Part shown: one piece after another, positions 41,081-50,591 of the stretch
How the letters are laid out: every line of letters begins with the position of its first letter
How positions within the stretch are numbered: the stretch's first letter is position 1
Source of the DNA: Firmicutes bacterium UBA6806
GTDB taxonomy: Bacteria; Bacillota; Clostridia; Peptostreptococcales; Acidaminobacteraceae
Assembly (NCBI GenBank): GCA_002452745.1
Contig: DKFC01000079.1
Coordinates: 1 to 58,813, forward strand
Direction of reading: 5' to 3'
DNA length: 58,813 nucleotides
Position numbers and translations under genes: made by a program
Notes under the pieces: model-generated
Told to the model about the DNA's origin: nothing
Database searches by the model: none
The model's input: only the letters and a program-made list of their open reading frames with translations

Positions 41081-42028
41081 ATGATTTATACAGTATGCGG
41101 ATGTATCAAAGGGGAACAAATGGGAAAGACGCTTTCACATGAACACTTTAAGTGGGAAGTGGATGAGGACAAAACTGGAGGCATGTATTTTGAACAGCTG
41201 TATGACGAAGCGGAAAATCAAGTGCTCATAGAAAAGATGCTGCCTTTTATGATGGCGCTTAAAAGTGCTGGTTGCGGCAGTATTGTCGAGGCATCGCCAC
41301 CTTTTGGCGGTCAAAATCTGCGGGTTCTGAAATCGCTTTCAGAAATTTCAGGTGTTCATATTATCCCCTGCACTGGGATGAATTTGACAAAGTATTCACA
41401 TCATTTATTTGGCGATTGCTACATTGAGGTCTTGTCAAAACGATGGATTCAAGATTTTGAAGAAGGGCTTGAAAAGATAGGCGATACAGTGATACGCCCA
41501 GGGTACATGAAACTGCTCAATAAGCGTGGAATGCTCTGCGATGTGGATCGTGACATGCTCACTGCGGCAGCTATTGCATCTAACAAGACAGGAATGCCAA
41601 TTCACTGTCATATTTTAGAAGCTGTCCATGTACAGGCGAGTTTAGACGTTGTGAAGGCACAGGGAACGCCTCTTTCTAAATTCGTGTGGGCGCATGCAGA
41701 TCACGATGCCGACTTGGACGTTATTCAAAGCGTCATAGATCAAGGTGGCTGGGTTGGGTTTGATTCAATTCATGAAGATAATTATGTCACTGAAAGAGAC
41801 CTGATAAAACACGCCATTGCAAATGGGTACGAGCATCAAATTCTCCTGTCTCAAGACTATGATATTTATGAGGAATCTCTCAAATCAGATGGGATTAACC
41901 GCTATACCAGTCTTTTAGAAAAATTTGTTCCATTTTGCATTGAGGGCGGGATTGATGAAAAGAAGCTCGAAGAGATATTGACAGTGAATCCCTCCAAGTT
42001 TTATGATATAAGCATCGTTAGAAATTAA
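41081..42028 (+). CDS. Phosphotriesterase-like metal-dependent hydrolase
   Basis: A 315-residue amidohydrolase-type barrel of the PTE family. Metal ligands appear as LSHEH (His20, His22), the Lys in GYMKLL as the likely carbamylated bridge, PIHCHI, WAHADHD and the terminal Asp in LLSQDYD. Known PTE-like proteins act as lactonases or phosphotriesterases; the substrate here is open. GGAGG precedes ATG 41081. The next gene encodes a metallo-beta-lactamase-fold hydrolase, 37 bp on, so the two may act on the same lactone or ester. Confidence 0.85.
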   Translation: MIYTVCGCIKGEQMGKTLSHEHFKWEVDEDKTGGMYFEQLYDEAENQVLIEKMLPFMMALKSAGCGSIVEASPPFGGQNLRVLKSLSEISGVHIIPCTGMNLTKYSHHLFGDCYIEVLSKRWIQDFEEGLEKIGDTVIRPGYMKLLNKRGMLCDVDRDMLTAAAIASNKTGMPIHCHILEAVHVQASLDVVKAQGTPLSKFVWAHADHDADLDVIQSVIDQGGWVGFDSIHEDNYVTERDLIKHAIANGYEHQILLSQDYDIYEESLKSDGINRYTSLLEKFVPFCIEGGIDEKKLEEILTVNPSKFYDISIVRN

Positions 42029-42065
42029 TTTAGGGCAGAACTTGAAAAGAGAATTGGAGCAATAA

Positions 42066-42995
42066 ATGACAGAAAAACAATCTACAGAAATGGACATCAC
42101 AGCAAGACAGGAACAGAAGAACGCTCTGGAAAACGGGTGCTTGGCTATAGGACAAGAGATGGTATATAGGGAAGAGAAAACTGATGGAGAAATGAAGATT
42201 AGAACGATTACTGACGAAGTTGTGCAGTACGTCTTTGAAAATGATTGGTTTAATCCTGAACTTGAAATTTGCATAACAGCGGTATTTGACGGCAATAGGG
42301 CGCTGCTCATAGATGCAGGGTATTCCAAGCAAGCCGAGGAATTAAAAGCCTATTTTGACAAACTAGGAGTAACCGTTGAGATGATTTTACTCTCTCATTA
42401 CCATCCTGACCACACTGAAGGGGCACATGTGTTTAAAGCCCCTCGATTAATAGCCTCACGCCAATATCATGCAAATTATATCATGTGTAGTCAAAACTGG
42501 GATACTGCTGGAACCTATGCGATTCCAAATGACATCTTCGATGAAGGCGATGAATTTTCATTTGGGGTGCACCAAATTAGGATTGTGGGTTCTGGTGGGC
42601 ATTGCAGATGCAGTGTCATGCTGCATATAGACGAAACCTTTATTCATCTGGGGGATTTGCTTATGAAAGATATAGCGGGGGATATAACCTTTCCATGCAT
42701 TTCGAGAGATGGTTCTATTGGCGGGTATTTAAGTAGTTTTAAACACCTTGAAAGCCATACCGATGCCATCGCATTGCTTGCTCACGGAAGTCCAATCCAC
42801 CTGAGGGAGGCAAAGGTACTTTTAGCAGAAAATGCAGCTTACTTCGAAAGGCTTACTCACTGCACAGATTCCAGATTTTCGGAAGAAGTCAGAGCGGCTT
42901 ATATCTCAAAGGGCTGGTCTTTTTCCAAGTGGCATGACATCAACCTCAAATTCACCAGAAAACCGATCTTGAAGGATGAAACTGACGAAATATAA
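42066..42995 (+). CDS. Metallo-beta-lactamase-fold hydrolase
   Basis: A 309-residue protein with the metal motif SHYHPDH (His111, His113, Asp115, His116), a third-site GGHCRCSVML, the bridging Asp in HLGDLLM and a late AHGSP. The fold contains glyoxalase II, lactonase and phosphodiesterase members, so activity cannot be named. The first 65 residues are an extra helical N-terminal part. GGAGCAA precedes ATG 42066. Likely co-transcribed with the phosphotriesterase-like gene. Confidence 0.85.
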   Translation: MTEKQSTEMDITARQEQKNALENGCLAIGQEMVYREEKTDGEMKIRTITDEVVQYVFENDWFNPELEICITAVFDGNRALLIDAGYSKQAEELKAYFDKLGVTVEMILLSHYHPDHTEGAHVFKAPRLIASRQYHANYIMCSQNWDTAGTYAIPNDIFDEGDEFSFGVHQIRIVGSGGHCRCSVMLHIDETFIHLGDLLMKDIAGDITFPCISRDGSIGGYLSSFKHLESHTDAIALLAHGSPIHLREAKVLLAENAAYFERLTHCTDSRFSEEVRAAYISKGWSFSKWHDINLKFTRKPILKDETDEI

Positions 42996-43005
42996 AGTTT
43001 TGGTA

Positions 43006-43023
43006 ACCATTTAATGGTATAAT
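43006..43023 (+). promoter_or_regulatory. Possible promoter and small dyad before the histidine kinase
   Basis: A TATAAT lies at 43018-43023 without a good -35. The dyad ACCATTTAATGGT (43006-43018) overlaps it. The kinase start is 35 bp downstream. Confidence 0.4.
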
Positions 43024-43057
43024 AGAACCGCAAGTGAAAACATTTATTGGGGGAAAC

Positions 43058-45043
43058 ATGAAGAGAAAATTGATGATACTTGCCGTGATTGTGGTTATTA
43101 TTGGGATGGTCCTAATGGATCAATTCACAAAATCGGCTTATCACATGAATGCCTTTCAATATCTTTTGGGTGCACATCAACTGACAGATGAGGACAGGCT
43201 ATTTTTGCGTGAGCATGGGCCAATTATCTATGCTTCCGATAACAATTCTCCTCCGCTGAGATTTTATGACAAGGAAACAGGGCAGTACAAGGGGATTGTC
43301 ATCGACTATCTCAGGGCGCTTTCCATAGAACTTGAAACTGAAATTCAGTTTAAACCCATGGTTTGGCAGTATGCATTGAATTCAGTGAAGTATGGAGAGT
43401 CGGATATTTGCGACATGTATCCATCTAAAGAAAGATCAGAGGTGTACCTCTTTTCCGATCCGGTATACTACCAGCGAGGGGTAATCCTCGTTAGGAAGGG
43501 AAATACGTCTATAAATAGTGCATCAGACCTTAAGGGAAAAACAATTGCGGTTCAAAATGGCGACTACGCTTATGAATTTTTAAGTGGAAGTGTTACGGGA
43601 ATTGATTACGACTTTAGTTCAGACTATGAAGAAAATATACGGAAGCTCATTCGAGGCGAAGTTGAAGCCGCAGTGGGAGATGAACCCGTCATAAGTTATT
43701 TTATGAATCTCTATGATATGAGCGATGATTTTGAAATTGTAGACCCCCCCCTCTACGAACTCCCCAGCGTGTTGAGCCTTCCACTAAATGAAAAAAGGCT
43801 GCAGAGCATTATCAACAAGGGCATCTATGCCTTGAATCAAAAGAAGATCATAGATAAAATACAGCAAAAATGGTTCGGAATCTCCACGCCAATTGGGAAC
43901 AACAACGATGTTAGACAATTTACAATTGCAGTGATAGCAGTTGCCATGATCGCCTCTATCATTGTAATTTTGATATTGATTTGGAACTTGGAGCTCAAAA
44001 AGGCAGTGGATGAGCAGACCATGGCTTTAAAGATGAGCAAGGATAACCTTCAAACGCTGCTTGACGGATTAAATCAGTTGATTGTGGTGGTTTCCAGCGA
44101 CTTGAAAGTGTGTTCTGGAAATGCCCTTTTCTATGACTTGTTTGGCGTCAATCGAGAGAGGATTGAGAGGCTGGAAAGCATTATTCCCGGTATAACAGAG
44201 GACATGAGGGCCAACTGGCTGAACCGTCACGAAGGCAGTGAACACATTATCAAGGGGAGAACATACTGGATAACCTCTTATCCAATTCAGTATGAAGATC
44301 AGCCAGAGGTTACGACTATGCTTCTTTTGGAAGATGTCACAGATAGAAAGGTCAACGAATCCAGACTTCTTCGGGATAACAAGATGGCAGCCATAGGCCA
44401 ACTGGCAACGGGGGTTGCGCATGAAATTAGGAATCCACTGGGGTTAATACGAAATTATGCCTTTTTACTAAAGCGAAACAAGACAGATGAAAAACTGCTT
44501 GGACAATCGCTGGCAGTTATTGAAGAATCAGTGGATAAGGCCTCCACGATTATAGACAATCTCTTGAATTTTTCTAGATTGTCAGATGATTCCATCAGAG
44601 AAGTCCCACTGAAGACCTTGATTGAAAACATCGTCAATCTCAACGACAAGCTCATGAGCAAAAGTCATGTGAAATGTATTTTGCATTTAGAAGAAGTCTC
44701 TATTAGAACACAGGAGGAATCTCTAAAGCATATTTTAATAAATCTCATCAACAATGCCATAGATGCCATGCCTAGAAATGGGCAATTGACCATTTGGCTT
44801 AAAAAAGAGGCAAATGGCGCGTCTATTCATGTGATAGACACAGGCATGGGGATGACGGAACAGACCATAGCAAAATTATTTGATCCATTTTTTACGACCA
44901 AAGAAGTTGGTGAGGGCACGGGGCTTGGACTTTACATCGTCTATAATGAACTTTCAAAGATAGGCGGCAAGATAGACGTCTTGTCCAAAGTTGGAAAGGG
45001 AACCATTTTTAAAATTCAATTGATGAAAGAAGGAGAGGCATAA
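43058..45043 (+). CDS. Sensor histidine kinase with extracellular amino-acid-binding (SBP_bac_3) domain
   Basis: A 661-residue membrane kinase. Helix 1 lies at residues 4-22; an extracellular bacterial solute-binding family 3 domain follows (PIIYASDNNSPPLRFYD, GIVIDYLRALS, DPVYYQRGVILVRKG, LKGKTIAVQNGDYA); helix 2 is near 290-312. A PAS-like linker and the catalytic core follow: GVAHEIRNPLG with phospho-acceptor His455, NNAIDAMP, DTGMGM, DPFFTTK and GTGLGLYI. Such kinases sense polar amino acids outside the cell. GGGGGAA precedes ATG 43058. The response-regulator gene starts two bases after its stop. It probably controls the symporter downstream. Confidence 0.92.
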   Translation: MKRKLMILAVIVVIIGMVLMDQFTKSAYHMNAFQYLLGAHQLTDEDRLFLREHGPIIYASDNNSPPLRFYDKETGQYKGIVIDYLRALSIELETEIQFKPMVWQYALNSVKYGESDICDMYPSKERSEVYLFSDPVYYQRGVILVRKGNTSINSASDLKGKTIAVQNGDYAYEFLSGSVTGIDYDFSSDYEENIRKLIRGEVEAAVGDEPVISYFMNLYDMSDDFEIVDPPLYELPSVLSLPLNEKRLQSIINKGIYALNQKKIIDKIQQKWFGISTPIGNNNDVRQFTIAVIAVAMIASIIVILILIWNLELKKAVDEQTMALKMSKDNLQTLLDGLNQLIVVVSSDLKVCSGNALFYDLFGVNRERIERLESIIPGITEDMRANWLNRHEGSEHIIKGRTYWITSYPIQYEDQPEVTTMLLLEDVTDRKVNESRLLRDNKMAAIGQLATGVAHEIRNPLGLIRNYAFLLKRNKTDEKLLGQSLAVIEESVDKASTIIDNLLNFSRLSDDSIREVPLKTLIENIVNLNDKLMSKSHVKCILHLEEVSIRTQEESLKHILINLINNAIDAMPRNGQLTIWLKKEANGASIHVIDTGMGMTEQTIAKLFDPFFTTKEVGEGTGLGLYIVYNELSKIGGKIDVLSKVGKGTIFKIQLMKEGEA

Positions 45044-45044
45044 G

Positions 45045-46409
45045 ATGCAGAACAGCAGGTTTCGGATTCTAATTGTAGACGATGAACAACATTATTGCGA
45101 CGTCCTCAAATTGATACTTGAGAGTGAAAATTATCAGGTCAAAACCACAACAAGCTCTCTTTTGGCTTTGGAAATGCTTGAGAAGGAAAGCTATGACTTA
45201 GTTATAAGTGACTTCTTTATGCAGGATCTCGATGGTTTTGAACTGTTAAAGCGCATAAAAAATGATCACGTAGATACAGAGGTGATTATTGTCACAGGCT
45301 ATGGCAGTATCAAAAACGCCATAGATGCCATAAAAAAAGGCGCTTTTTCCTATTATATTAAATCGCATGACCCTGAAGAGCTTTTGTTTGAAGTCAAAAA
45401 AGTCAAAAAAATTGCGGATTTGACTTTAAAGATGAATCAGCCAGCGGTTAAGGGACAGTATTTAATGCACTCGCAAAATCCCAAGATGAAAAAAATCATC
45501 GACATGATAGACAAAGTGGCAGATAGCAATGCTAATATTCTGCTCCTGGGGGAATCAGGAGTTGGAAAAGAGGCGTTTGCCGCCTATATTCATGAGAAGT
45601 CATCTCGAAAGGACAAGAACTTTGTTCCCGTAAATTGCCATGCTTATTCAAAGACTTTACTCGAGTCTGAGCTCTTTGGACATGAGAAAGGAGCTTATAC
45701 GGGTGCAACAGAAACCCGTATTGGAAAGTTTGAGTCCGCTGAGGGAGGCACTCTTTTTTTAGATGAAATAGGAGATGCTACACTGGATATGCAAGTAAAG
45801 ATGCTGCGTGTTCTGGACACTAAGCACATAGAGAGAATTGGCTCTAATAAACTCATAGACGTGGATTTTAGGTTGGTCTGTGCCACAAACCGAAATATAA
45901 CGGATATGATTCAAACCGGTGAGTTTAGAGAGGATTTTTACTATAGAATCAGCACATTTGCACTGGAAATTCCACCACTTAGGGAAAGGCGGGAAGACAT
46001 TCCGCAGATGGTTCACTTCTTTATGGCACGGTTGGCAAACGATATGAAAAAGAGCATTAAGTCCATTGAAGATGACTTAATGGATTATCTCCTTCAATAT
46101 GATTATCCGGGAAATATACGTGAGCTTAAAAACATGATTGAAAGGCTGATTGTCCTATCTTCTGACGGCATCTTGAGAAAAGATGACCTCTATTTGGAAC
46201 AGAGAGGTAAGGCGCAATTTCAAATTCAATCCCTTAAGGCATTTAGAAATCAATCAGAAAAGCAATATATTGAGCGGATTCTAAAGCATACTGAGGGCCA
46301 TTTGACGCAGACGGCGGAGATTCTGGATATCACTCGAAGACAACTTTTCAATAAAATTCAGGAACTGGAGATAGACAGCGAACAATACAAGGGGAAAAAC
46401 GAGAAATAA
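45045..46409 (+). CDS. Sigma-54-dependent response regulator (NtrC family)
   Basis: A 454-residue regulator. Receiver domain 1-120: LIVDDE, phospho-acceptor Asp56 in VISDFFM, Thr in IVTGYG, and Lys in YYIKS. AAA+ domain: Walker A GESGVGKE, the sigma-54 contact loop as GAYTGA rather than GAFTGA, Walker B GGTLFLDEIGD, and the arginine-finger region. A Fis-type helix-turn-helix ends it (GHLTQTAEILDITRRQLFNKI). AAGGAG lies before ATG 45045. It forms a pair with the upstream kinase and should bind the dyads at 46399-46437 to activate the symporter gene. Confidence 0.93.
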   Translation: MQNSRFRILIVDDEQHYCDVLKLILESENYQVKTTTSSLLALEMLEKESYDLVISDFFMQDLDGFELLKRIKNDHVDTEVIIVTGYGSIKNAIDAIKKGAFSYYIKSHDPEELLFEVKKVKKIADLTLKMNQPAVKGQYLMHSQNPKMKKIIDMIDKVADSNANILLLGESGVGKEAFAAYIHEKSSRKDKNFVPVNCHAYSKTLLESELFGHEKGAYTGATETRIGKFESAEGGTLFLDEIGDATLDMQVKMLRVLDTKHIERIGSNKLIDVDFRLVCATNRNITDMIQTGEFREDFYYRISTFALEIPPLRERREDIPQMVHFFMARLANDMKKSIKSIEDDLMDYLLQYDYPGNIRELKNMIERLIVLSSDGILRKDDLYLEQRGKAQFQIQSLKAFRNQSEKQYIERILKHTEGHLTQTAEILDITRRQLFNKIQELEIDSEQYKGKNEK

Positions 46410-46437
46410 ATTTCACGACGAGAAAAATATTTCTCGT
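46399..46437 (+). promoter_or_regulatory. Tandem upstream activator dyads
   Basis: The half-site ACGAGAAA occurs at 46399 and again at 46418, each with a matching right arm four bases on: TTTCACGA (6 of 8) and TTTCTCGT (8 of 8). The two 20-bp dyads lie about 105 and 86 bp before the inferred start of the sigma-54 promoter, a normal enhancer distance. The first overlaps the regulator's stop codon. Confidence 0.65.
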
Positions 46438-46443
46438 TTTTTA
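46418..46443 (+). terminator. Terminator after the response regulator
   Basis: ACGAGAAAAATATTTCTCGT forms an 8-bp stem with a four-base loop, followed by TTTTTATTT. The same dyad seems to double as activator site for the next gene. Confidence 0.7.
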
Positions 46444-46488
46444 TTTCGGAAAAGTCGCAAATATGTTGAAAAAACGTAATAATTGATT

Positions 46489-46504
46489 TGGCATGACTTT
46501 TGCT
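46489..46504 (+). promoter_or_regulatory. Sigma-54 promoter of the symporter gene
   Basis: TGGCAT, five bases, TTGCT. The -24 GG (46490) and -12 GC (46502) are ten bases apart as required. The start near 46514 leaves a 53-base leader with AGGGGGG before the ATG. Confidence 0.85.
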
Positions 46505-46566
46505 CTTTATAATGACGTGCATTATCAAAGTAGCACGCAAGAAAAATTATAGGGGGGTAAAAGCAT

Positions 46567-48069
46567 ATGGCATTCAATGATATTGTCAATGTCTTGAACA
46601 ATTTAATTTGGTCTAATTATTTGGTGTGGTTATGTCTTGGGACAGGTGTATTTTTCTCTTTGATTATGGTCTTTCCGCAAGTGAGACTCATCAAAGACAT
46701 GGTAAGACAACTCTTCACAGACAACAGCTCTGAAAGTGGCGTTTCATCGTTCCAGAGTTTCGCAATGGCGCTAGGCGGCAGAGTTGGAACTGGTAACATT
46801 GCCGGTGTTGCAACTGCAATTGGATTCGGTGGACCGGGAGCGGTTTTCTGGATGTGGGCGATTGCCTTCTTAGGTGCAGGTTCTGCATATATTGAAGCGG
46901 CACTTGCTCAGGTTTACAAAGTTAAGATGGACGGCGAGTATCGCGGAGGTCCTTCTTTCTACATCGAAAAGGGACTTGGACAAAAATGGTATGCAGTGTT
47001 GTTTGCAATTTCTGCAATTATATCATGTGGCTTCTTCTTACCGGGGATTCAAGCCAACAGTATTGCAACAGCCATGAATACAGCGTTCAATATTCCATTC
47101 CCTGTTACAGGTGCAATTGTTGCTGCATTGCTTGGCCTCATTATCTTTGGCGGTGTTAAACGGATTGGTAAGGCCGCAGAAGTTATCGTTCCATTCATGG
47201 CAATTGCGTACATCATCGTGGCTGTGTTGATTATTTTACTCAACCTCGATAAAGTACCTGGCGTATTCTCTATGATCTTTACACATGCATTCAGCGCAAA
47301 AGCTGCAACAGGTGCTGTTATTGGACAGGCAATCATGTGGGGGGTTAAAAGAGGTATCTACTCAAACGAAGCTGGACAGGGTACAGGCCCAATGGCAGCT
47401 GCTGCGGCAGATGTAACGCATCCAGCAAAACAAGGTCTTGTTCAGGCGTTCTCAGTTTATGTTGATACACTGTTCGTCTGTTCAGCAACAGCGTTTATGA
47501 TTTTAATTACAGGTATGTACAATATTTATGATACAGCAGGCAACGTACTCGTTGAAAATATTCCAGGTGTTACGCCAGGGCCAGCATTTACACAAATGGC
47601 ACTTGACTCGTTTATGCCGGGCATCGGTAAAGCATTCGTTGCAATTGCTCTCTTCTTCTTTGCATTTACAACACTTATGGCATATTATTACTATGCTGAG
47701 TCAAATGTTGCTTATATTGCAAGAAAGTCTAAAAACCACAAACTCGTTTTCAACGTTGCAAGAATCACATTGCTCGTGATGACATTTGTTGGCGCTATTA
47801 ACTCAGCTGGAGCGGTTTGGGCGCTTGGCGATGTTGGGGTAGGGTTGATGGCGTGGTTAAACATCATTGCAATACTGCTTCTTACTAAAACAGGCGTTGC
47901 AACGCTTAAAGACTTTGAAGCACAAAAGAAACAAGGACTCAATCCAGTGTTCAACCCAGAAAAACTCGGCATCAAAAATGCAGATGTTTGGATGGAAATG
48001 TATGAAGTCAACGAATCAAGGGCAAAAGCTCAAGTTGAGAAGAGAAATAAAAAAGATAAGGCGGCTTAA
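46567..48069 (+). CDS. Sodium:alanine symporter (AGCS family)
   Basis: A 500-residue transporter with about ten to eleven helices. Family markers: ALGGRVGTGNIAGVATAIGFGGPGAVFWMW, PSFYIEKGLG, the KRGIYSNEAGQGTGPMAAAAADVTHPAKQG signature and YYYAESNVAYI. AGCS proteins take up alanine or glycine with sodium. AGGGGGG precedes ATG 46567. It is the obvious target of the kinase-regulator pair upstream, through sigma-54. Codon use is noticeably tidier than in neighbours, in line with high expression. Exact amino acid not decidable. Confidence 0.93.
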   Translation: MAFNDIVNVLNNLIWSNYLVWLCLGTGVFFSLIMVFPQVRLIKDMVRQLFTDNSSESGVSSFQSFAMALGGRVGTGNIAGVATAIGFGGPGAVFWMWAIAFLGAGSAYIEAALAQVYKVKMDGEYRGGPSFYIEKGLGQKWYAVLFAISAIISCGFFLPGIQANSIATAMNTAFNIPFPVTGAIVAALLGLIIFGGVKRIGKAAEVIVPFMAIAYIIVAVLIILLNLDKVPGVFSMIFTHAFSAKAATGAVIGQAIMWGVKRGIYSNEAGQGTGPMAAAAADVTHPAKQGLVQAFSVYVDTLFVCSATAFMILITGMYNIYDTAGNVLVENIPGVTPGPAFTQMALDSFMPGIGKAFVAIALFFFAFTTLMAYYYYAESNVAYIARKSKNHKLVFNVARITLLVMTFVGAINSAGAVWALGDVGVGLMAWLNIIAILLLTKTGVATLKDFEAQKKQGLNPVFNPEKLGIKNADVWMEMYEVNESRAKAQVEKRNKKDKAA

Positions 48070-48103
48070 CAGCCTTACAATAATCCACTCTTTATGTAAA
48101 AAA

Positions 48104-48138
48104 GGGCGGGGACTTGAGAAAGTCTTCGTTCTTTTATT
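48104..48138 (+). terminator. Terminator after the symporter gene
   Basis: GGGCGGGGACTT pairs, with several G-T pairs, with AAGTCTTCGTTC; TTTTATTTT follows. Confidence 0.75.
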
Positions 48139-48172
48139 TTGCCTGCATTGAAGTGAAGTCTCTTTGCCTTTA

Positions 48173-48201
48173 TTGACATGCAAAAAAAATTGAAGTGAAA
48201 T
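48173..48201 (+). promoter_or_regulatory. Promoter of the VOC-family gene
   Basis: TTGACA (48173-48178), 17 bp, TGAAAT (48196-48201), 85 bp before ATG 48286. Confidence 0.65.
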
Positions 48202-48285
48202 GACCTCTAAAATCCGATAAAATAGAAGTTGAAGCAGGGGCTTCACATAGAGACATTAAAAATAAGTTTAAATGAGGAGGACGTT

Positions 48286-48648
48286 ATGAAATTTTGTTGG
48301 ACGACTATTATGGTAAAGGACATGGAAGCATCACTGGCATTTTATACAGAGGTATTGGGACTTAAAGTCAATAGGCAATATCAGGCAGGCCCTGATGCAA
48401 AAATTGCTTTTCTTGGAGAGGGCGATACTGAAGTAGAGCTCATCTGTAATACTGGAAAACCAGAAGTTCACTATGGCGATGACATCAGCATGGGATTTGA
48501 AGTACAGTCGCTTGAAGAAGTGCTGTCGCTTTTAAAGCAAAGGGGAATTGATCCAATCACTGATATTTTAAAACCAAATCCACATGTTCAATTCTTCTAT
48601 GTGAGAGATCCAAATGGTTTAAAAATACAATTTGTTCAGAATCTATAG
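48286..48648 (+). CDS. VOC-family (glyoxalase/dioxygenase fold) protein
   Basis: A 120-residue protein with two beta-alpha-beta modules: WTTIMVKDMEASLAFYTEVLGLKV and MGFEVQSLEEVLSLLKQRGI, ending FFYVRDPNGLKIQFVQ. This is the glyoxalase I-like fold used by lyases, dioxygenases and resistance proteins. The metal-ligand pattern is incomplete at the N terminus, where His or Gln is expected, so activity is uncertain. GAGGAGG lies five bases before ATG 48286; the longer frame upstream lacks a ribosome site. Single-gene unit. Confidence 0.85.
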   Translation: MKFCWTTIMVKDMEASLAFYTEVLGLKVNRQYQAGPDAKIAFLGEGDTEVELICNTGKPEVHYGDDISMGFEVQSLEEVLSLLKQRGIDPITDILKPNPHVQFFYVRDPNGLKIQFVQNL

Positions 48649-48747
48649 TGACATTGCACTAACTGTTATGTGATGATGGGAATAGGGTATAAAAAACAAA
48701 GGTAATTTATTTTTCTTTTTATCAATCCTTTAGTGGTGAGGTGTGAA

Positions 48748-50514
48748 ATGGGGAGTGGGTTTAATCCATCAGATAGACAGCTTGATATGTGTTGCGATAC
48801 AGATTTTAAGGCAGTCGTGAATTCATTTAAACAGGCAATTGTCATTGTAGATGTTCACCGCAGTATCTTGGACTTTAACAGATATGCCGATGAATTTGCG
48901 TTTAGTTTTTTCGGTAGGCGATTTAAGCGGTTTGATGATGTCATGCAGTATTTGCCAAAAGAAAATCACGCTGGTTTTGAAGAGGGGATGACTTCTGCCT
49001 TAAATGGGGGGGCAAAGGAATTGGAAGCTGAAATCAGCTATGGAGATAATCAACCAAACCAATGGATTCAGATGTCATTTGCTCCAATTGAAAAAGAGGG
49101 CGTTATTGTAGGGGCAACCATTATCGGCTGGTCGATCTGGGAGCGGAAGCAAAATGAACTTAAAATCAGGCATCAACTTGATTTTGAACAGTTGATCGCA
49201 TCGATCTCAACTCGGTTCATCACCCTTGAAGACATCAGTATGGCGATACAGGCATCTTTGGGGGAAATGGGGATTTTCAGTGGGGCTAACCGCGCATATG
49301 TGTTTGAAATCAAAGAGGATATGCAGACGATGAGCAACACGTTTGAATGGTGTGAGGAAGGCGTTGCCCCTGAGATAGACAATCTAAAGGATTTACCCAC
49401 GGATATTTTCCCGTGGTGGATGGAAAAACTCAAAAATGGCGAAGTCATCAATATTAAAGATGTCAGTCAGCTCTCGGCAGTGGCAAAGAGTGAAAAGGAG
49501 ATTCTCGAGAGTCAGGGGATTAAGTCTGTCTTAGTCTTGCCAATTGCCATAAAGAGAGCTTTGAGGGGATTTATCGGGTTTGACAACGTAGAGACGCTGG
49601 GCATGTGGAAGCATGAGGATATGACCCTTTTAAAGGTGACTTCTGAAATTTTTAGCCATGCGTTTGAGCGATTGGCAGCAGAGAACAATCTCAAAGAGGC
49701 CAATTTGGAACTTGAAGAGACACTCGAGAGGTTGAGAGAGGCTCAGGCTCAGATTATTCAGCAAGGTCAGCTTGCAGGGATTGGACAGTTGGCTGCAGGT
49801 GTTGCCCATGAAATAAACAATCCATTGGGATATGTTATCAGCAATGTAGACATCTTAAAAGAAGACATGCAGACACTGCTAAACATATATGGCGCTTATG
49901 AAAAGCTCAAGGGACAATCTGAAATGCCGTTGCCATTTGACGAGATGTCAGAGGAACTCACAGAACTTGTCAAAGACATAGACGATGGTCTTGAGAGGGT
50001 CTCTGAAATTGTCAGTGGACTGAGTACGTTTTCGAAGGTGGATTACATTGATGAATTTACTCACTATGACCTAAATGCTGGCATCAAGAACATTCTGATT
50101 ATCGCTGGAAATTCACTGGAGTCAAATATCGACATTTCCATGAAACTGCAAAACATACCACTCATTACTTGCATTGGAAGTCAGATTAATCAAGTTTTGC
50201 TCAACATGATTATGAACAGCTCAGATGCCATAAAGAGCACCAAACGGGGCATAGGCAAGATGATTCTTGAAACGAGAAGTGACCAGAGCAATGTGTACTT
50301 TAAAATAGAGGACACTGGTGGTGGAATAGACGAACATATCATCGACAACATCTTTAAACCGTTTTATTCCACCAAGCCGGTGGGGGATGGCGTTGGACTT
50401 GGACTCAGTATTGCCTATGATATTGTGGTAAATAAACACAAGGGAAAAATAGATGTGGTCAACCATCACGGACTTGGTGTTGCATTTGAAATCACATTGC
50501 CAATTGAGCAGTAA
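48748..50514 (+). CDS. Cytoplasmic sensor histidine kinase with PAS and GAF domains
   Basis: A 588-residue kinase without membrane helices. Residues about 15-130 form a PAS-like domain (VNSFKQAIVIVDVHRSILDFN), about 145-310 a GAF domain (DISMAIQASLGEMG, SVLVLPIAIKRALRGFIGFDN), then a coiled coil, the phosphorylation helix GVAHEINNPLG with His354, and the ATPase domain (NSSDAIKST, DTGGGIDE, KPFYSTKPVGDGVGLGLSI). GAGGTG is before ATG 48748. It precedes the amt-glnA-ANTAR genes and is the likely partner of the ANTAR regulator, as seen for clostridial nitrogen control. The signal is internal but unknown. Confidence 0.88.
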   Translation: MGSGFNPSDRQLDMCCDTDFKAVVNSFKQAIVIVDVHRSILDFNRYADEFAFSFFGRRFKRFDDVMQYLPKENHAGFEEGMTSALNGGAKELEAEISYGDNQPNQWIQMSFAPIEKEGVIVGATIIGWSIWERKQNELKIRHQLDFEQLIASISTRFITLEDISMAIQASLGEMGIFSGANRAYVFEIKEDMQTMSNTFEWCEEGVAPEIDNLKDLPTDIFPWWMEKLKNGEVINIKDVSQLSAVAKSEKEILESQGIKSVLVLPIAIKRALRGFIGFDNVETLGMWKHEDMTLLKVTSEIFSHAFERLAAENNLKEANLELEETLERLREAQAQIIQQGQLAGIGQLAAGVAHEINNPLGYVISNVDILKEDMQTLLNIYGAYEKLKGQSEMPLPFDEMSEELTELVKDIDDGLERVSEIVSGLSTFSKVDYIDEFTHYDLNAGIKNILIIAGNSLESNIDISMKLQNIPLITCIGSQINQVLLNMIMNSSDAIKSTKRGIGKMILETRSDQSNVYFKIEDTGGGIDEHIIDNIFKPFYSTKPVGDGVGLGLSIAYDIVVNKHKGKIDVVNHHGLGVAFEITLPIEQ

Positions 50515-50591
50515 TCCGGACAAAAATGTGAATGGATTAACAATGATTCGGAATGTACAAAATAAAAAAATGATTTTTTTATAAAAAGGAC

